64,000 nt of DNA from Streptomyces profundus (GCF_020740535.1 NZ_CP082362.1:3470501-3534500), one strand, 5' to 3'. Shown: positions 44,781 to 53,661, counted from the stretch's first letter. The notes: generated by a model not told the origin, from the letters alone. Made by a program: numbers and translations.

Positions 44781-46553
44781 CTACTTCGACGGCTTGCGGA
44801 GGCTGAGGTGCAGCTCCCGCAGCCGGGCCTCGGAGACCTCGTTCGGCGCGCCCATCAGCAGATCCTGGGCGTTGCCGTTGAGCGGGAACGCGATGGTCTC
44901 GCGGATGTTGGGCTCGTCGGCCAGCAGCATCACGATCCGGTCCACGCCGGGGGCGATCCCGCCGTGCGGCGGCGCGCCGTAGTGGAAGGCGCGCAGCATG
45001 CCGCCGAACTCCCGCTCGACCTCCTCCTTGCTGTAGCCGGCGATCTCGAACGCGCGGTACATGATCTCCGGCTCGTGGTTCCTGATCGCGCCCGAGGACA
45101 GCTCGATGCCGTTGCAGACGATGTCGTACTGCCACGCCAGGACGTCCAGCGGGTCCTTCTCCTCCAGGGCTTCGAGGCCGCCCTGCGGCATGGAGAACGG
45201 GTTGTGCGAGAACTCGATCGCGCCGGTGTCCTCGTTCCGCTCGTACATCGGGAAGTCCACGATCCAGCAGAAGCGGAACACGTTCTGCTCGAAGTGGCCG
45301 GCGCGCTTGGCCGCCTCCACCCGGACCGCGCCCATGATCTTGGAGACCTCGTCGAACGCGCCCGCGCCGAAGAACACCGCCGTGCCGGGGCCGGCCGAGA
45401 GCCGCTCGGTGAGCGCCGCCACGTCCTCCTCGGTGAGGAACTTGGCGATCGGGCCGGTGAGCGCGCCGTCCTCGCCGACCCGGACCCAGGCCAGGCCCTT
45501 GGCGCCCTGGGCGACGGCGAACTCGCCGAGCTGGTCGAAGAACTTCCGGGGCTGGGAGGCGGTGTCGGGGACGGCCAGGGCCCGCACATGCTTGTCGGCG
45601 AACGCCTTGAACCCGGAGCCGGCGAAGACGTCGGAGACATCGACCAGCTCCAGCTTCGCCCGCAGATCCGGCTTGTCGGAGCCGTACTTGAGCATCGCCT
45701 CACGGAACGGGATGCGCGGGAAGGGCGACGTGACGTGCCGGCCGCCGCCGAACTCCTCGAACAGCTCCGTCATCAGCTTCTCGATGACGGTGAACACGTC
45801 CTCCTGCTCGACGAAGCTCATCTCGACGTCGAGCTGGTAGAACTCGCCGGGCGAGCGGTCGGCGCGGGCGTCCTCGTCGCGGAAGCAGGGGGCGATCTGG
45901 AAGTAGCGGTCGAAGCCGGCGACCATCAGCAGCTGCTTGAACATCTGCGGCGCCTGCGGCAGCGCGTAGAACGTGCCGGGGTGCAACCGGGAGGGGACCA
46001 GGAAATCGCGCGCTCCCTCGGGAGAGGTAGCGGAGAGGATCGGCGTTGACAGCTCGGTGAAGCCGAGGCCCGTCATCTTGCCGCGGATGGCCGAGATCAC
46101 CCGCGAACGCAGCATGATGTTGCGGTGCATCCGCTCGCGGCGCAGGTCGAGGAAGCGGTATTCGAGCCGGCGCTCCTCGTTCACCCCGTCGTCGGCGTTG
46201 ATGGTGAACGGGATCTGGTCGGCCGCGCCCAGCACCTCGACCGCCGCGACCTCCACCTCGACCTCGCCGGTGGCCAGCTCCGCGTTGACGTTCTCGGCGC
46301 CGCGCTCCACCACCCGGCCGTCGATCCTGAGCACCGACTCCTTGCTCAGCGAGCTGAGCCGCTCCAGGACCGCCTCGGCGCCCGGGGCGTCCGGGTGGAC
46401 CACCAGCTGCGTGATCCCGTAGTGGTCCCGCAGGTCGATGAAGAGGATGCCGCCCAGGTTCCGGCGATTGTGCAGCCAACCGGCGAGCCGGACATCGGAG
46501 CCGATGTCAGCCGAACGCAGTGCGTCGCAGGTGTGGGACCGGTACCGATGCAT
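44781..46553 (-). CDS. aspS: Aspartate-tRNA ligase
   Basis: A 590-residue class II aminoacyl-tRNA synthetase of bacterial type. The N-terminal OB fold (about 1-105) binds the anticodon; the catalytic core shows motif 2 [20 protein letters not shown] and motif 3 [13 protein letters not shown], with the GAD insertion between. It attaches aspartate to tRNA-Asp, and in actinobacteria lacking AsnS often also to tRNA-Asn. It serves as a synteny marker for the origin-proximal core. The start is GTG/ATG at [13 protein letters not shown]. Confidence 0.96.
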   Translation of the reverse strand: MHRYRSHTCDALRSADIGSDVRLAGWLHNRRNLGGILFIDLRDHYGITQLVVHPDAPGAEAVLERLSSLSKESVLRIDGRVVERGAENVNAELATGEVEVEVAAVEVLGAADQIPFTINADDGVNEERRLEYRFLDLRRERMHRNIMLRSRVISAIRGKMTGLGFTELSTPILSATSPEGARDFLVPSRLHPGTFYALPQAPQMFKQLLMVAGFDRYFQIAPCFRDEDARADRSPGEFYQLDVEMSFVEQEDVFTVIEKLMTELFEEFGGGRHVTSPFPRIPFREAMLKYGSDKPDLRAKLELVDVSDVFAGSGFKAFADKHVRALAVPDTASQPRKFFDQLGEFAVAQGAKGLAWVRVGEDGALTGPIAKFLTEEDVAALTERLSAGPGTAVFFGAGAFDEVSKIMGAVRVEAAKRAGHFEQNVFRFCWIVDFPMYERNEDTGAIEFSHNPFSMPQGGLEALEEKDPLDVLAWQYDIVCNGIELSSGAIRNHEPEIMYRAFEIAGYSKEEVEREFGGMLRAFHYGAPPHGGIAPGVDRIVMLLADEPNIRETIAFPLNGNAQDLLMGAPNEVSEARLRELHLSLRKPSK

Positions 46554-46645
46554 CGTGAGTCCAAGTCGTCAACGAGATTCCGGGGGACGGGCTCAGACTA
46601 CCGTTGCCCACTCTCACCCCGCCTCGGCGTATCGCGCCCGACGAA

Positions 46646-46733
46646 TCCCGACGGAGTCCCGGCGCAATCCTGGCGGAGTCCCGGCGCAATCCCGGCGGAG
46701 CCCCGACGGAATCCTGGCGGAATCCTGGGAGAA
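46646..46733. repeat. Eight 11-bp tandem repeats between aspS and the SpoIIE gene
   Basis: Eight consecutive units fit TCCYGGCGSAR-like variants (TCCCGACGGAG, TCCCGGCGCAA, TCCTGGCGGAG, TCCCGGCGCAA, TCCCGGCGGAG, CCCCGACGGAA, TCCTGGCGGAA, TCCTGGGAGAA). The period equals about one helical turn. They lie 93 bp upstream of the aspS start and 51 bp upstream of ATG 46784. Confidence 0.85.
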
Positions 46734-46783
46734 AGATGACGGAATCCCGATGAACGCTGATGAAACAGCATAGGTTCGCAGGT

Positions 46784-48964
46784 ATGCGCACCGAGGACGT
46801 GCTGGCCGCCGCCGGGGTCGGGGTGTGGACCTGGGACGACGCCAGGGGCGTGGTCACCATGGACGCCGTCGCCGCCGAGCTGTTCGGCCTGGCAAGGGAG
46901 CCCGTGGTGCTGACCGAGGCCACCGTGCGGTCCCGGATCCATGTCGAGGACTTCGTCGTGATCGAACGGGTGGTCGCCCTCGCGGCCAGCGACGAGGAGG
47001 AGGCGGGCACCGCCCGCGAGGTCGAGTTCCGGTTGGTCGGCAGCGACAACGAGGTGCTCGGCCGGCTCCGCAGCCGGGTGCGGATCATCGACCCGGGAGG
47101 AGCCACGCCGACGCCGGGGGAGGGCTCGCTCTCCCTGGTCGGCATCCTGGTCGAGGCCACCCCGGCGGACCAGCAGGAGGTGGGCGGCGACTGGGACACC
47201 ACGCGCGCCAGGGAGACCTTCGTGCTGCGTACCGGTCAGGCGCTGTCCGAGGCCAACAGCGTGCACGAGGTGCTGCGGGTGGTCGCCACCCTGACCATGC
47301 CGGGCTTCACCCCGGACGGCGTCGCGGTCTACGACCGGGAGGGCGACCACCTGCGGATGCTGGAGTACCAGGGGCGGGATCTCGACTTCTCCGCCTTCGG
47401 CTTCCCCATGCCGGTGGAAACCGACTATCCGGCGGCCGAGGTGATCCGCACCGGCCGCGCCGTCTATGTCTCCTCGCCCGAGGAGTACGCCGAGCGCTAC
47501 CCGCATGTCTGGCCGGTGATCGCCCCGCTGCAACGCAGCTCCTGGGCCTATCTGCCGCTCGTGGTCGCCGGCCGCACCATCGGCGTCTGGCTGGCCGCCT
47601 TCGACTACCAGCTGGAGTTCAGCTGGGAGGCCCGCGCGACGTTCAGCAGCATCGCGCGGATGGCCGCCCAGGCGCTCTCCCGCGCCACCCTGAACGACAC
47701 CGAACGCGAGCTGTCGGCCGACCTCCAGCACGCCATGGGCCCCAGCCCCATGCCCAGGGTGCCCGGGCTCGCGATCGCCGCCCGCTATGTCCCCACCGGG
47801 GCCGGGCTCCAGGTGGGCGGCGACTGGTACGACGTGATCCCGCTGCCGTCCGGCCGGGTCGCGCTGGTCATCGGGGACGTCCAGGGCCACGATGTGCGGG
47901 CCGCCGCGCTGATGGCACAGCTGCGGATCGCGCTGCGCGCCTACGCCTCCGAGGGGCACCACCCGGACGCGGTGCTCAGCCGCGCCTCCCGCTTCCTCGC
48001 CGCGCTCACCCCGCAGCCGCCCGAGGGCCGGGGCCCGGAGGGCCAGGACATTCCCGAGCAGCCCTCGGCACCGAGCGACAGCAGGTTCGCGACCTGCCTC
48101 TATGTCGAGGCCGACCCGCGCTCCGGCACCTTCGACATGGCCCGCGCGGGCCATCCCGAGCCCGCGTTGCTCTTCGACGACGGCGTGATGCAGCCGCGCC
48201 CGACGGACGGCGGGCCGCCGCTCGGCGTCGACCTGAGCATGGACTACCCGGTCACCCGGGTGAACCTCCAGCCCGGACAGACGCTGCTGCTGTGCACGGA
48301 CGGGCTGTTGGAGACCGGCCGACGGGATCTGGACGCCGGCTGGGAGCGGATCCGCCGGGTGGTCGCCGGGCTCCCCGGATCAGGTCTCGAACAGCTGGCG
48401 GACAGTCTGATCGAGTCCGTGCACATCGCCGAGGACGAGGACGCGGACCAGGGCGAGGACGAGCGGGCGAGCGACAACCCGGGCAACGAGGACGACATCG
48501 CGCTGCTGCTGCTGCGCCGCGAGGAGACCGGCCGCGAGGTGCCGCGCGGCGGCACGGCGGTGCGCCGTTTCGTGCTGAACGTCGGCCAGTCGGAGCCGGC
48601 CAGGATCGCCCAGGCCCGCAGCCAGCTGACCGGTCTGCTGCACGACTGGAAGGACCGGGACGTGGTGCACGGCGCGGCGCTGATGGTCTCCGAGATCCTC
48701 ACCAACGTGCTGACCCACACCGACGGGGACGCGCTGATGGTCGCCGAGGTCAGCGGGGTGGTCGGGGACCGCCGGCTGCGGGTCGAGGTGACCGACGCGA
48801 GCGACAAGCTGCCGCACCGCAGGGAGCCGGGCGAGCTGGCCTCGTCCGGCCGTGGCCTGCTGCTGATGGAGTCCCTCGCGGACGACTGGGGCGCCCAGCC
48901 GCGCGGCGAGGGCAAGACCACCTGGTTCGAACTGGGCGAACACTCGACCGCCGGCCGGGACTGA
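46784..48964 (+). CDS. SpoIIE-family PP2C phosphatase with PAS/GAF sensors and RsbW-like ATPase
   Basis: A 726-residue regulatory protein. A PAS-like domain (about 1-120) precedes a GAF domain (about 155-300), then the SpoIIE phosphatase (about 320-590) with QVGGDWYDVIPLPSGRVALVIGDVQGHD and GNEDDIALLLL, and a C-terminal HATPase with MVSEILTNVLTHT and GRGLLLMES. Such proteins control anti-anti-sigma factors by dephosphorylation and phosphorylation. ATG 46784 (MRTEDVLAA) begins the conserved region; ATG 46760 is in frame and possible. It is divergent from aspS. Confidence 0.88.
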   Translation: MRTEDVLAAAGVGVWTWDDARGVVTMDAVAAELFGLAREPVVLTEATVRSRIHVEDFVVIERVVALAASDEEEAGTAREVEFRLVGSDNEVLGRLRSRVRIIDPGGATPTPGEGSLSLVGILVEATPADQQEVGGDWDTTRARETFVLRTGQALSEANSVHEVLRVVATLTMPGFTPDGVAVYDREGDHLRMLEYQGRDLDFSAFGFPMPVETDYPAAEVIRTGRAVYVSSPEEYAERYPHVWPVIAPLQRSSWAYLPLVVAGRTIGVWLAAFDYQLEFSWEARATFSSIARMAAQALSRATLNDTERELSADLQHAMGPSPMPRVPGLAIAARYVPTGAGLQVGGDWYDVIPLPSGRVALVIGDVQGHDVRAAALMAQLRIALRAYASEGHHPDAVLSRASRFLAALTPQPPEGRGPEGQDIPEQPSAPSDSRFATCLYVEADPRSGTFDMARAGHPEPALLFDDGVMQPRPTDGGPPLGVDLSMDYPVTRVNLQPGQTLLLCTDGLLETGRRDLDAGWERIRRVVAGLPGSGLEQLADSLIESVHIAEDEDADQGEDERASDNPGNEDDIALLLLRREETGREVPRGGTAVRRFVLNVGQSEPARIAQARSQLTGLLHDWKDRDVVHGAALMVSEILTNVLTHTDGDALMVAEVSGVVGDRRLRVEVTDASDKLPHRREPGELASSGRGLLLMESLADDWGAQPRGEGKTTWFELGEHSTAGRD

Positions 48965-49051
48965 CGGGCCCTCACCCCCGCCGCTCGGCCGCCCGCGTCG
49001 TCGCCGAGGGCATCCCGCGCCGAACGGTGCGCCGGGCGACGCCGGTCGCCG

Positions 49052-49189
49052 TCAGCCCTGCGCCGGTCCTTCGGCGTTCATGCCGTGGATGGTGGGGATG
49101 GTGGGGAGGCGGCCCTTCTGGAAGTCGTCGAAGGCCTGTTGGAGTTCGGCGCGGTTGTTCATGACGAAGGGGCCGTAGTGGGCCATGGG
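49052..49189 (-). pseudogene. Duplicated 3' end of the pirin gene (left island boundary)
   Basis: Forty-five codons repeat the C-terminus of the intact pirin gene at 60877-61854: MAHYGPFVMNNRAELQQAF through TIPTIHGMNAEGP, followed by AQG and a stop at 49052-49054 (the intact copy ends RS). The sequence is in frame and has no start codon region of its own. It marks where an element was inserted or a duplication occurred. Confidence 0.85.
49076..49189. repeat. Left 114-bp direct repeat of the island
   Basis: It aligns without gaps to 60898-61011, with four mismatches (two adjacent, GG for CC, and two C/T changes). Identity ends sharply at 49189/49190. Confidence 0.9.
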
Positions 49190-49237
49190 GCGCTCCTCGC
49201 CGATCTGCTCGTCTCGGCCCTCGCCCGCCCCTGATCA

Positions 49238-49669
49238 TCAGGGCGTCCGCTCCGGCTCGCCGAGTGGGGGGACGCTCAGCAGGACGCGGTAGGAGTGCAC
49301 CTCGTCGGGCTCGCCGACGCGGCGGCGTTCGGCTTCGACCCAGGCGTGGGCGGCGAAGGGCGGGGTGCGGACTCCGCTGCACCACGTCGGCCACACGCCG
49401 CGCATCCGGCACAGCAGCACCGTGGCCAGGGAGCGCTGGAGGCAGTACGTGCCGGCGCAGCGGGTGGATGTCGTCGTCACATGGCTCCGGGCACGCAGTG
49501 TCTCCTCGTGGGTCGCGGGGGTCGCGCGGTTCCGTAGAACGCGCAGGACGGCGACGATCCGCTTGGGGGGCTGGCGTGCCAGCAGCCGTGCCGCGAGCAC
49601 CACCAGGTGGACGGGGACGCGGCGGAGCAGGGACGGGCGTTCGCCGGAGATGTCCAGGATCTGGCTCAC
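49238..49669 (-). CDS. Lasso peptide B2 leader protease (transglutaminase-like)
   Basis: A 143-residue member of the lasso-peptide B2 family. The cysteine-protease triad can be placed at Cys76 (TYCLQRSLA), His108 (FAAHAWVE) and Asp122 (GEPDEV). The N-terminal helices (RLLARQPPKRIVAVLRVLR) are also usual for the family. It cuts the leader after the Thr-x pair of the precursor, guided by the separate B1 protein. Its ATG overlaps the stop of B1. It is the last gene of the operon, next to the pirin remnant. Confidence 0.9.
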   Translation of the reverse strand: MSQILDISGERPSLLRRVPVHLVVLAARLLARQPPKRIVAVLRVLRNRATPATHEETLRARSHVTTTSTRCAGTYCLQRSLATVLLCRMRGVWPTWCSGVRTPPFAAHAWVEAERRRVGEPDEVHSYRVLLSVPPLGEPERTP

Positions 49670-49941
49670 GACGCGTTCCCCGCCTCGATCAGCCGGGCGC
49701 GGGTGAGCTGGTCCACGAGCGTGCGGATGTCCTCGGTCGCCCGGTCCGCGGTGACGGGCTGTTTCCGGGAGAGTTCCGCGGCGATCCGTTCCACCGTGGC
49801 GCCGCCGAGCAGGCCGCGGACGATGGCGGCGCCGGTGGCGTTGAGCTGCCAGTAACGGCCGCGGCGGCTGTCCAACAGGACCAGGCCGTCCTCGGTGTCG
49901 CAGCTGACGACATCAGGCCTCAGTCGCGGGCTCGGGCTCAT
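49666..49941 (-). CDS. Lasso peptide B1 protein, PqqD-like RiPP recognition element
   Basis: A 91-residue PqqD-fold protein: DGLVLLDSRRGRYWQLNATGAAI forms the beta-hairpin and first helix, and LLGGATVERIAAEL and DIRTLVDQLTRARLI the helical part. RRE proteins bind the leader peptide, here expected to be the YxxPxL motif of the precursor. The start overlaps the cyclase gene by 29 nt and the stop overlaps B2 by 4 nt. Confidence 0.9.
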   Translation of the reverse strand: MSPSPRLRPDVVSCDTEDGLVLLDSRRGRYWQLNATGAAIVRGLLGGATVERIAAELSRKQPVTADRATEDIRTLVDQLTRARLIEAGNAS

Positions 49942-51772
49942 GGGTGTGCTCCTCCAGGTAGCGCGGGGCGGGGTGCCGTTCGAGGGCGCGCAGCCAGGAT
50001 TCGAGGGTTACCGATGCCTCGGCGGGGGGACCCTCGTGGGCGGGCAGCGTGCCGGGGCTGAGCCAGGCGCGGGCCAGGGCGCGCGGCTCGGCCAGCCCGG
50101 CGGCGACCAGACGCGAGTCCTCCAGCCAGCCGGCGAGGGTGCGCTGGTGGACCCGCATGCCCCGATGCCACTCCGGGGTGGCGTTTCCCTTCGTGGTGCG
50201 GTCCAGCAGCGGCTGCGGGACGATCCCGCGCATGGCGGTGGCCAGCAGCGGCTTGTACGCCCAGGGGGTCGTGGCCTCGTGCGGTCGCACCCGCAGGCAG
50301 GCTTCGACGACGGCGTCGTCGCAGAAGGGCATGTCCAGCGCGATGCCCAGGCGGTCGTAGAGCAGGGCGACCCGTCCGGACTGCTGGGCCATGTACAGCC
50401 ACAGGTGCCTCCCGCGGGTGTCCGCCAGCGGCTGGGTGCGGGTGGCCGCCTCGCGCAGCAGCCCGGCGGTCGACTCCCGTGCCCGGTCCGTGGCCCAGTG
50501 CGGGAGGGACATCGCCAGGCCCCAGCCGAGCCTGACATCGCCGGCCGGTCCGTGGTCTCCCGTGACGCGTCCGGCCTCGGCGGTGAGCCAGGCCCCGAAC
50601 GGGCGCCGGTCGGCCAGTGCCCGGAGTGTGGCCGTGCGGGGCCAACGCTCCTTGGCGGCGTAGGCGGCCAGCTGGCGTGTCGCGCGCCGTGGTTCGCGCC
50701 GCACCAGATCGTGCAGGTACGAGGGCGGCGGGATCACCAGCTGGTCCCCGCCCTGTCCGCACAGCCGCCGCTTCACCCCGTACGCGTGCGCCACACCGGC
50801 CAGATGCTCCTGCTGGGCCCGGTCGCGGATGCCCAGCGTCGGCTCGTCCTCCGGCTCGCCTTCGTCGAGGCCGGTGTAGTACGAGGGCAGCGCGGTGGCA
50901 TCGAAGACCAGGTGTGGGGTGTCGGACGGGAGCCCGGCGGCGGCGCGGCGCGCGTAGGCGACGTCCTCGTCACCCGGCGCACCCGGGTCCAGTGTCAGGG
51001 TCACCAGCTCCGCGCCCGCCTCCGCGGCCAGGAAGCACAGCGAGGTCGAGTCCATACCGCCGGAGAGGTCGGCGGCCCACCGCCGGCCGGGCGCCACCCG
51101 TGCGCGCACCGCCGCGAGCAGGGCCTCGCGAAGGCCCTCCGCGCCCTCGGCGAGGGGGAGTTCGGACTCCGGGGGCTGCCACCAGCGGCGTTCGGCGGCT
51201 TCGCCCGCGCGCTCCAGCAGGACGGCCTGCCCCGGGGGTACGGCCCGGACGCCATCGAAGAACGACGCCTGATCGAGGGGGAACGGAGGCGTTGCCACCG
51301 AGACGAGCCGCGAGGCCACCTGGCGGAGGTCCACCGTGGCCCCGGTGAACCGGGCGAGGGTACGGGCGCGGTCCGCGACGACGGTGACGCCGTCCACCTC
51401 GGCGCGGTAGAGCCGGCGGCTGCCGGACGCCGTACCCCGGGCGTACACCCGGCCCGCCACCGAGGCGAGCAGGAAGTGGTCGCCCGCGCTCCCCCGGACG
51501 GCCGTCTCCACATCGGAGATGGCGCGTACGGCCCGTGCGCGCCCGCGCAGTCGCTCGGTGTCCAGCGTGCTGACCCCCAGGACGACGAGCCGCACGTCAC
51601 CCGCCTCGGCGAGGCGTGCCGCGGACGCTTCCCAGCAACCGGCCAGCCAGGGACGTCCGGAGGCGTGCCGAACCACCTGGCAGCCGGCGTTCCGGACGCG
51701 CTCGAAGACGGCGGACGCCGCCTCGTGGTCAGGAAGGACCACGAACCAGCGTCCGCCCACGGAATGACCCAT
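49913..51772 (-). CDS. Lasso peptide cyclase C (asparagine synthetase-like)
   Basis: A 619-residue AsnB homologue. The N-terminal part (1-200) is a glutaminase-like domain that lacks the catalytic Cys2. The synthetase part contains the PP-loop LSGGMDSTSL (residues 236-245) for ATP. It activates the Asp side chain of the core as an AMP ester and closes the macrolactam with the new N-terminus. It starts 4 nt after the stop of the precursor gene. Downstream genes overlap it, so the order A-C-B1-B2 is transcribed as one unit. Confidence 0.92.
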   Translation of the reverse strand: MGHSVGGRWFVVLPDHEAASAVFERVRNAGCQVVRHASGRPWLAGCWEASAARLAEAGDVRLVVLGVSTLDTERLRGRARAVRAISDVETAVRGSAGDHFLLASVAGRVYARGTASGSRRLYRAEVDGVTVVADRARTLARFTGATVDLRQVASRLVSVATPPFPLDQASFFDGVRAVPPGQAVLLERAGEAAERRWWQPPESELPLAEGAEGLREALLAAVRARVAPGRRWAADLSGGMDSTSLCFLAAEAGAELVTLTLDPGAPGDEDVAYARRAAAGLPSDTPHLVFDATALPSYYTGLDEGEPEDEPTLGIRDRAQQEHLAGVAHAYGVKRRLCGQGGDQLVIPPPSYLHDLVRREPRRATRQLAAYAAKERWPRTATLRALADRRPFGAWLTAEAGRVTGDHGPAGDVRLGWGLAMSLPHWATDRARESTAGLLREAATRTQPLADTRGRHLWLYMAQQSGRVALLYDRLGIALDMPFCDDAVVEACLRVRPHEATTPWAYKPLLATAMRGIVPQPLLDRTTKGNATPEWHRGMRVHQRTLAGWLEDSRLVAAGLAEPRALARAWLSPGTLPAHEGPPAEASVTLESWLRALERHPAPRYLEEHTHEPEPATEA

Positions 51773-51776
51773 CGGG

Positions 51777-51914
51777 TCAGACGAGGGGGCGGAACCCGGA
51801 GAAGTCCCACCAGTGGCCGGTCCCGCCCTGAGTCATCTCGGTGTAGTCGCCGGCCTCGGCCAGCACCGGGGCCTCGTAGACCTCGGTCTCCTCGATCTCC
51901 AGCTGTCGTTCCAT
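51777..51914 (-). CDS. Lasso peptide precursor A, predicted 16-residue core
   Basis: A 45-residue precursor on the minus strand. The 29-residue leader holds the RRE-binding motif YEAPVL (Y13, P16, L18) and Gly22, and has Thr28 at position -2, the usual B2 recognition residue. The predicted core is GGTGHWWDFSGFRPLV (30-45): Gly1 would bond to Asp8 to form an 8-residue ring with an 8-residue tail, without cysteines (class II). Large residues Phe9, Phe12 or Arg13 may act as steric plugs. The SD is GGAAGGAAGG, 6 nt before the ATG. I do not recognise this core among known lasso peptides. Confidence 0.88.
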   Translation of the reverse strand: MERQLEIEETEVYEAPVLAEAGDYTEMTQGGTGHWWDFSGFRPLV

Positions 51915-52016
51915 GGCATACCTTCCTTCCACGCGACGGGCATGCGCTGGGCGGTGAGCGGCAGCCGTCCCGCACCGCGCCTGCTGACGACTCAGGATGA
52001 GGGGCGCTGCTTTCCT

Positions 52017-52050
52017 CGCGCTTTCACAGTCGGCGGGAACGCACTTTCAC
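52017..52050 (-). promoter_or_regulatory. Direct repeat upstream of the lasso operon
   Basis: Two 11-mers, CGCGCTTTCAC (52017-52027) and CGCACTTTCAC (52040-52050), lie 23 bp apart, about two helical turns, 103-136 bp upstream of the precursor ATG. They suit a dimeric activator. No -35/-10 pair was clear. Confidence 0.4.
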
Positions 52051-52087
52051 CAAGACAGGCTTGGAGGTCGCGCGGCTGGGCGGGCGC

Positions 52088-52203
52088 TCACGGGCGTCGC
52101 TCGGGGCGCTCGTCCCAGCGGTGGGTGGTCCAGGCTTGGTTGATCAGGCCACGGATGGTGATGATCGTGTCCGCGAGGTCGAGGAAGGCGTTCTGCCGCT
52201 GGC
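52088..52203 (-). pseudogene. C-terminal remnant of an IS5-type transposase
   Basis: The minus strand encodes QNAFLDLADTIITIRGLI followed by NQAWTTHRWDERPERRP and a stop at 52088-52090, the typical end of IS5/IS4811-group transposases of streptomycetes. Homology stops at about 52203, where unrelated sequence begins. No inverted repeats or remaining catalytic residues are present. Confidence 0.75.
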
Positions 52204-52540
52204 ACCAAGCCCGCCGACACCACCAACAACAAGCAGCCGCCCACCAAACCCTCACCCACCTCCGCACCGCCTACCACCACGCCACCCGCACCCTCACCAC
52301 CCCAACTCCCACCACCGATCCACGCATCACCGCCCACTGGGCCACCGTCCTCCACACCACCCACCCCACCGCCGCCCCTTACATCACCACCGACCCCAAC
52401 TGGCCCGCCCTCGCCGCCCTCCTCCACCACCACCTCCACGACCACACCTTCCAACATCGCCACACCCAGGGCGCACTCGTGCCGGGCGCGCCCAGGCCAA
52501 CACCCCGCACCCGACGCAGCCACTGATGGGAGGCGCAAAC
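52204..52540 (+). other. Truncated reading frame of strongly CAC/ACC-biased codon use
   Basis: The plus strand stays open with a His/Thr-rich, amphipathic reading (HQQQAAAHQTLTHLRTAYHH, later TDPNWPALAALLHHHLHD). Composition is unlike the neighbours and resembles the C-terminal regions of plasmid transfer or mobilisation proteins. The 5' end is cut off at the transposase remnant, so this is a fragment. Assignment is tentative. Confidence 0.4.
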
Positions 52541-52622
52541 CAGCCCCGACGCGGCACACAGCAACTGCCCAACGTCTCACTGCGCGGCGTCAGTAGTCTC
52601 CGGCTTTCACCGACGAAACGCG

Positions 52623-52988
52623 TCAAGCAGGCCGAGGGGGCGGTACCCGGAACACCCGCTTCCGTCGTACGACGCCGAGCGTTCGCCAGCGAATGGTGAT
52701 CTCACTCAATCGCGAGTTCGCGGCAGCCACGTAAACCAGATGCGCCTCGGTCCCGCGCCACAGCGGGCCCGGCTGGCGGAACCGATTGTCGACAACCCGT
52801 CCTCCGCCGAGCTGTTTCCGATCCGGCTCGGCGACGTGGAAACGCCGCAAGCGCAGGCCCCTGTTCTTGATGACGAGGCGACGCTGATGCCGTTGGTCAG
52901 TGAGGTGCTCGATTTCCAGGTGTGCAGTCAGCCGGTCCAGCCATGTAGCCGCTGCGGAGGCCACCGGAGCTGGTGATGGGGTGCCCAT
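52623..52988 (-). CDS. Hypothetical protein, possibly a fragment
   Basis: A 121-residue reading frame with less biased codon use than the neighbours. The sequence has protein-like beta strands (RRLVIKNRGLRLRRFHV, AHLVYVAAANSRLSEITIRW), similar in tone to immunoglobulin-like domains of streptomycete hypothetical proteins. No Shine-Dalgarno is obvious before ATG 52988. It may be the C-terminal part of a lost gene. Confidence 0.4.
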   Translation of the reverse strand: MGTPSPAPVASAAATWLDRLTAHLEIEHLTDQRHQRRLVIKNRGLRLRRFHVAEPDRKQLGGGRVVDNRFRQPGPLWRGTEAHLVYVAAANSRLSEITIRWRTLGVVRRKRVFRVPPPRPA

Positions 52989-53178
52989 ATCCGGCTAACG
53001 CCACCTTCAGCAGACGAGTTCCTACTCAGCTGTGCCCAAACGACCTCGGTGCCCAGGCAGCGACCGATGTTCGAGAGTTCGGCACCGCGAGCAACCGTCC
53101 GGGTTCAGAGTTATCGGCTGGGGCACATCGCCAGCCAGGCGCAACGCTTCCGATCCCCCTACGAACGAATGCTGCCGC

Positions 53179-53661
53179 TCACCTTTGACCTGGCGCGTAA
53201 TAGTCCGCCAGCATCTCGCTCGGCCAGGCCGGTTGGCGTACCTCGCCCCGGGGGCCCATTTCTTCGAACCACGGTTTGATGTCGAGGATCGGGGTGCCGT
53301 CCACCGCGTCCAGGTCCTCCACGTGGAGGTCCAGGCCGTCGACCTTGAGCAGTCGGCACCGTGAGACGCCCAGCCAGTTCAGGCGGCGCATGTTGCGGTG
53401 GGCGAAGATTCCGCCGGCCGGCCATGCCGGGTTGTTCCGTGGTCGGCGGGGCTCGGGGTGGAGGTCGGTCGGGTCGGTGAGGTGGAAGCGGAAGACGACC
53501 TCGATATGGGAGAAGTCGGCCAGGCCAACGGCCGCGCCCTCGTCGAACCGATCTCCGTCGATCCGCACGATGGCGCGCGTTCCGCCCCAGTAGTCGTCCG
53601 TCGGCTCCACGCGTCCTCCGACGACGTGTGCCACCGGCACGACCGTGAACTCCTCTGCCAT
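53179..53661 (-). CDS. TrmO-like (YaeB/UPF0066) SAM-dependent methyltransferase
   Basis: A 160-residue protein of the TrmO family, a beta-barrel that uses SAM. It shows VVPVAHVVGG at the N-terminus, LADFSHIEVVFRFH in the centre, RNNPAWPAGGIFAHRNMRR, and the terminal VDGTPILDIKPW. E. coli TrmO N6-methylates t6A37 of tRNA-Thr. This copy lacks the C-terminal domain of the E. coli enzyme, as many actinobacterial homologues do. GGAGGAG precedes the ATG. The gene reads away from the regulator gene in the same direction. Confidence 0.85.
   Translation of the reverse strand: MAEEFTVVPVAHVVGGRVEPTDDYWGGTRAIVRIDGDRFDEGAAVGLADFSHIEVVFRFHLTDPTDLHPEPRRPRNNPAWPAGGIFAHRNMRRLNWLGVSRCRLLKVDGLDLHVEDLDAVDGTPILDIKPWFEEMGPRGEVRQPAWPSEMLADYYAPGQR

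Noticed and set aside
49052..49412. A functional gene at the pirin remnant
   Set aside because: Only the last 45 codons of pirin are present, without a start or ribosome-binding site. Longer readings here are in another frame.
52204..52540. Functional His/Thr-rich protein or antisense Val/Gly-rich protein
   Set aside because: The plus frame lacks a start of its own because it is cut at the IS remnant, and the antisense reading is pure Gly/Val low complexity.
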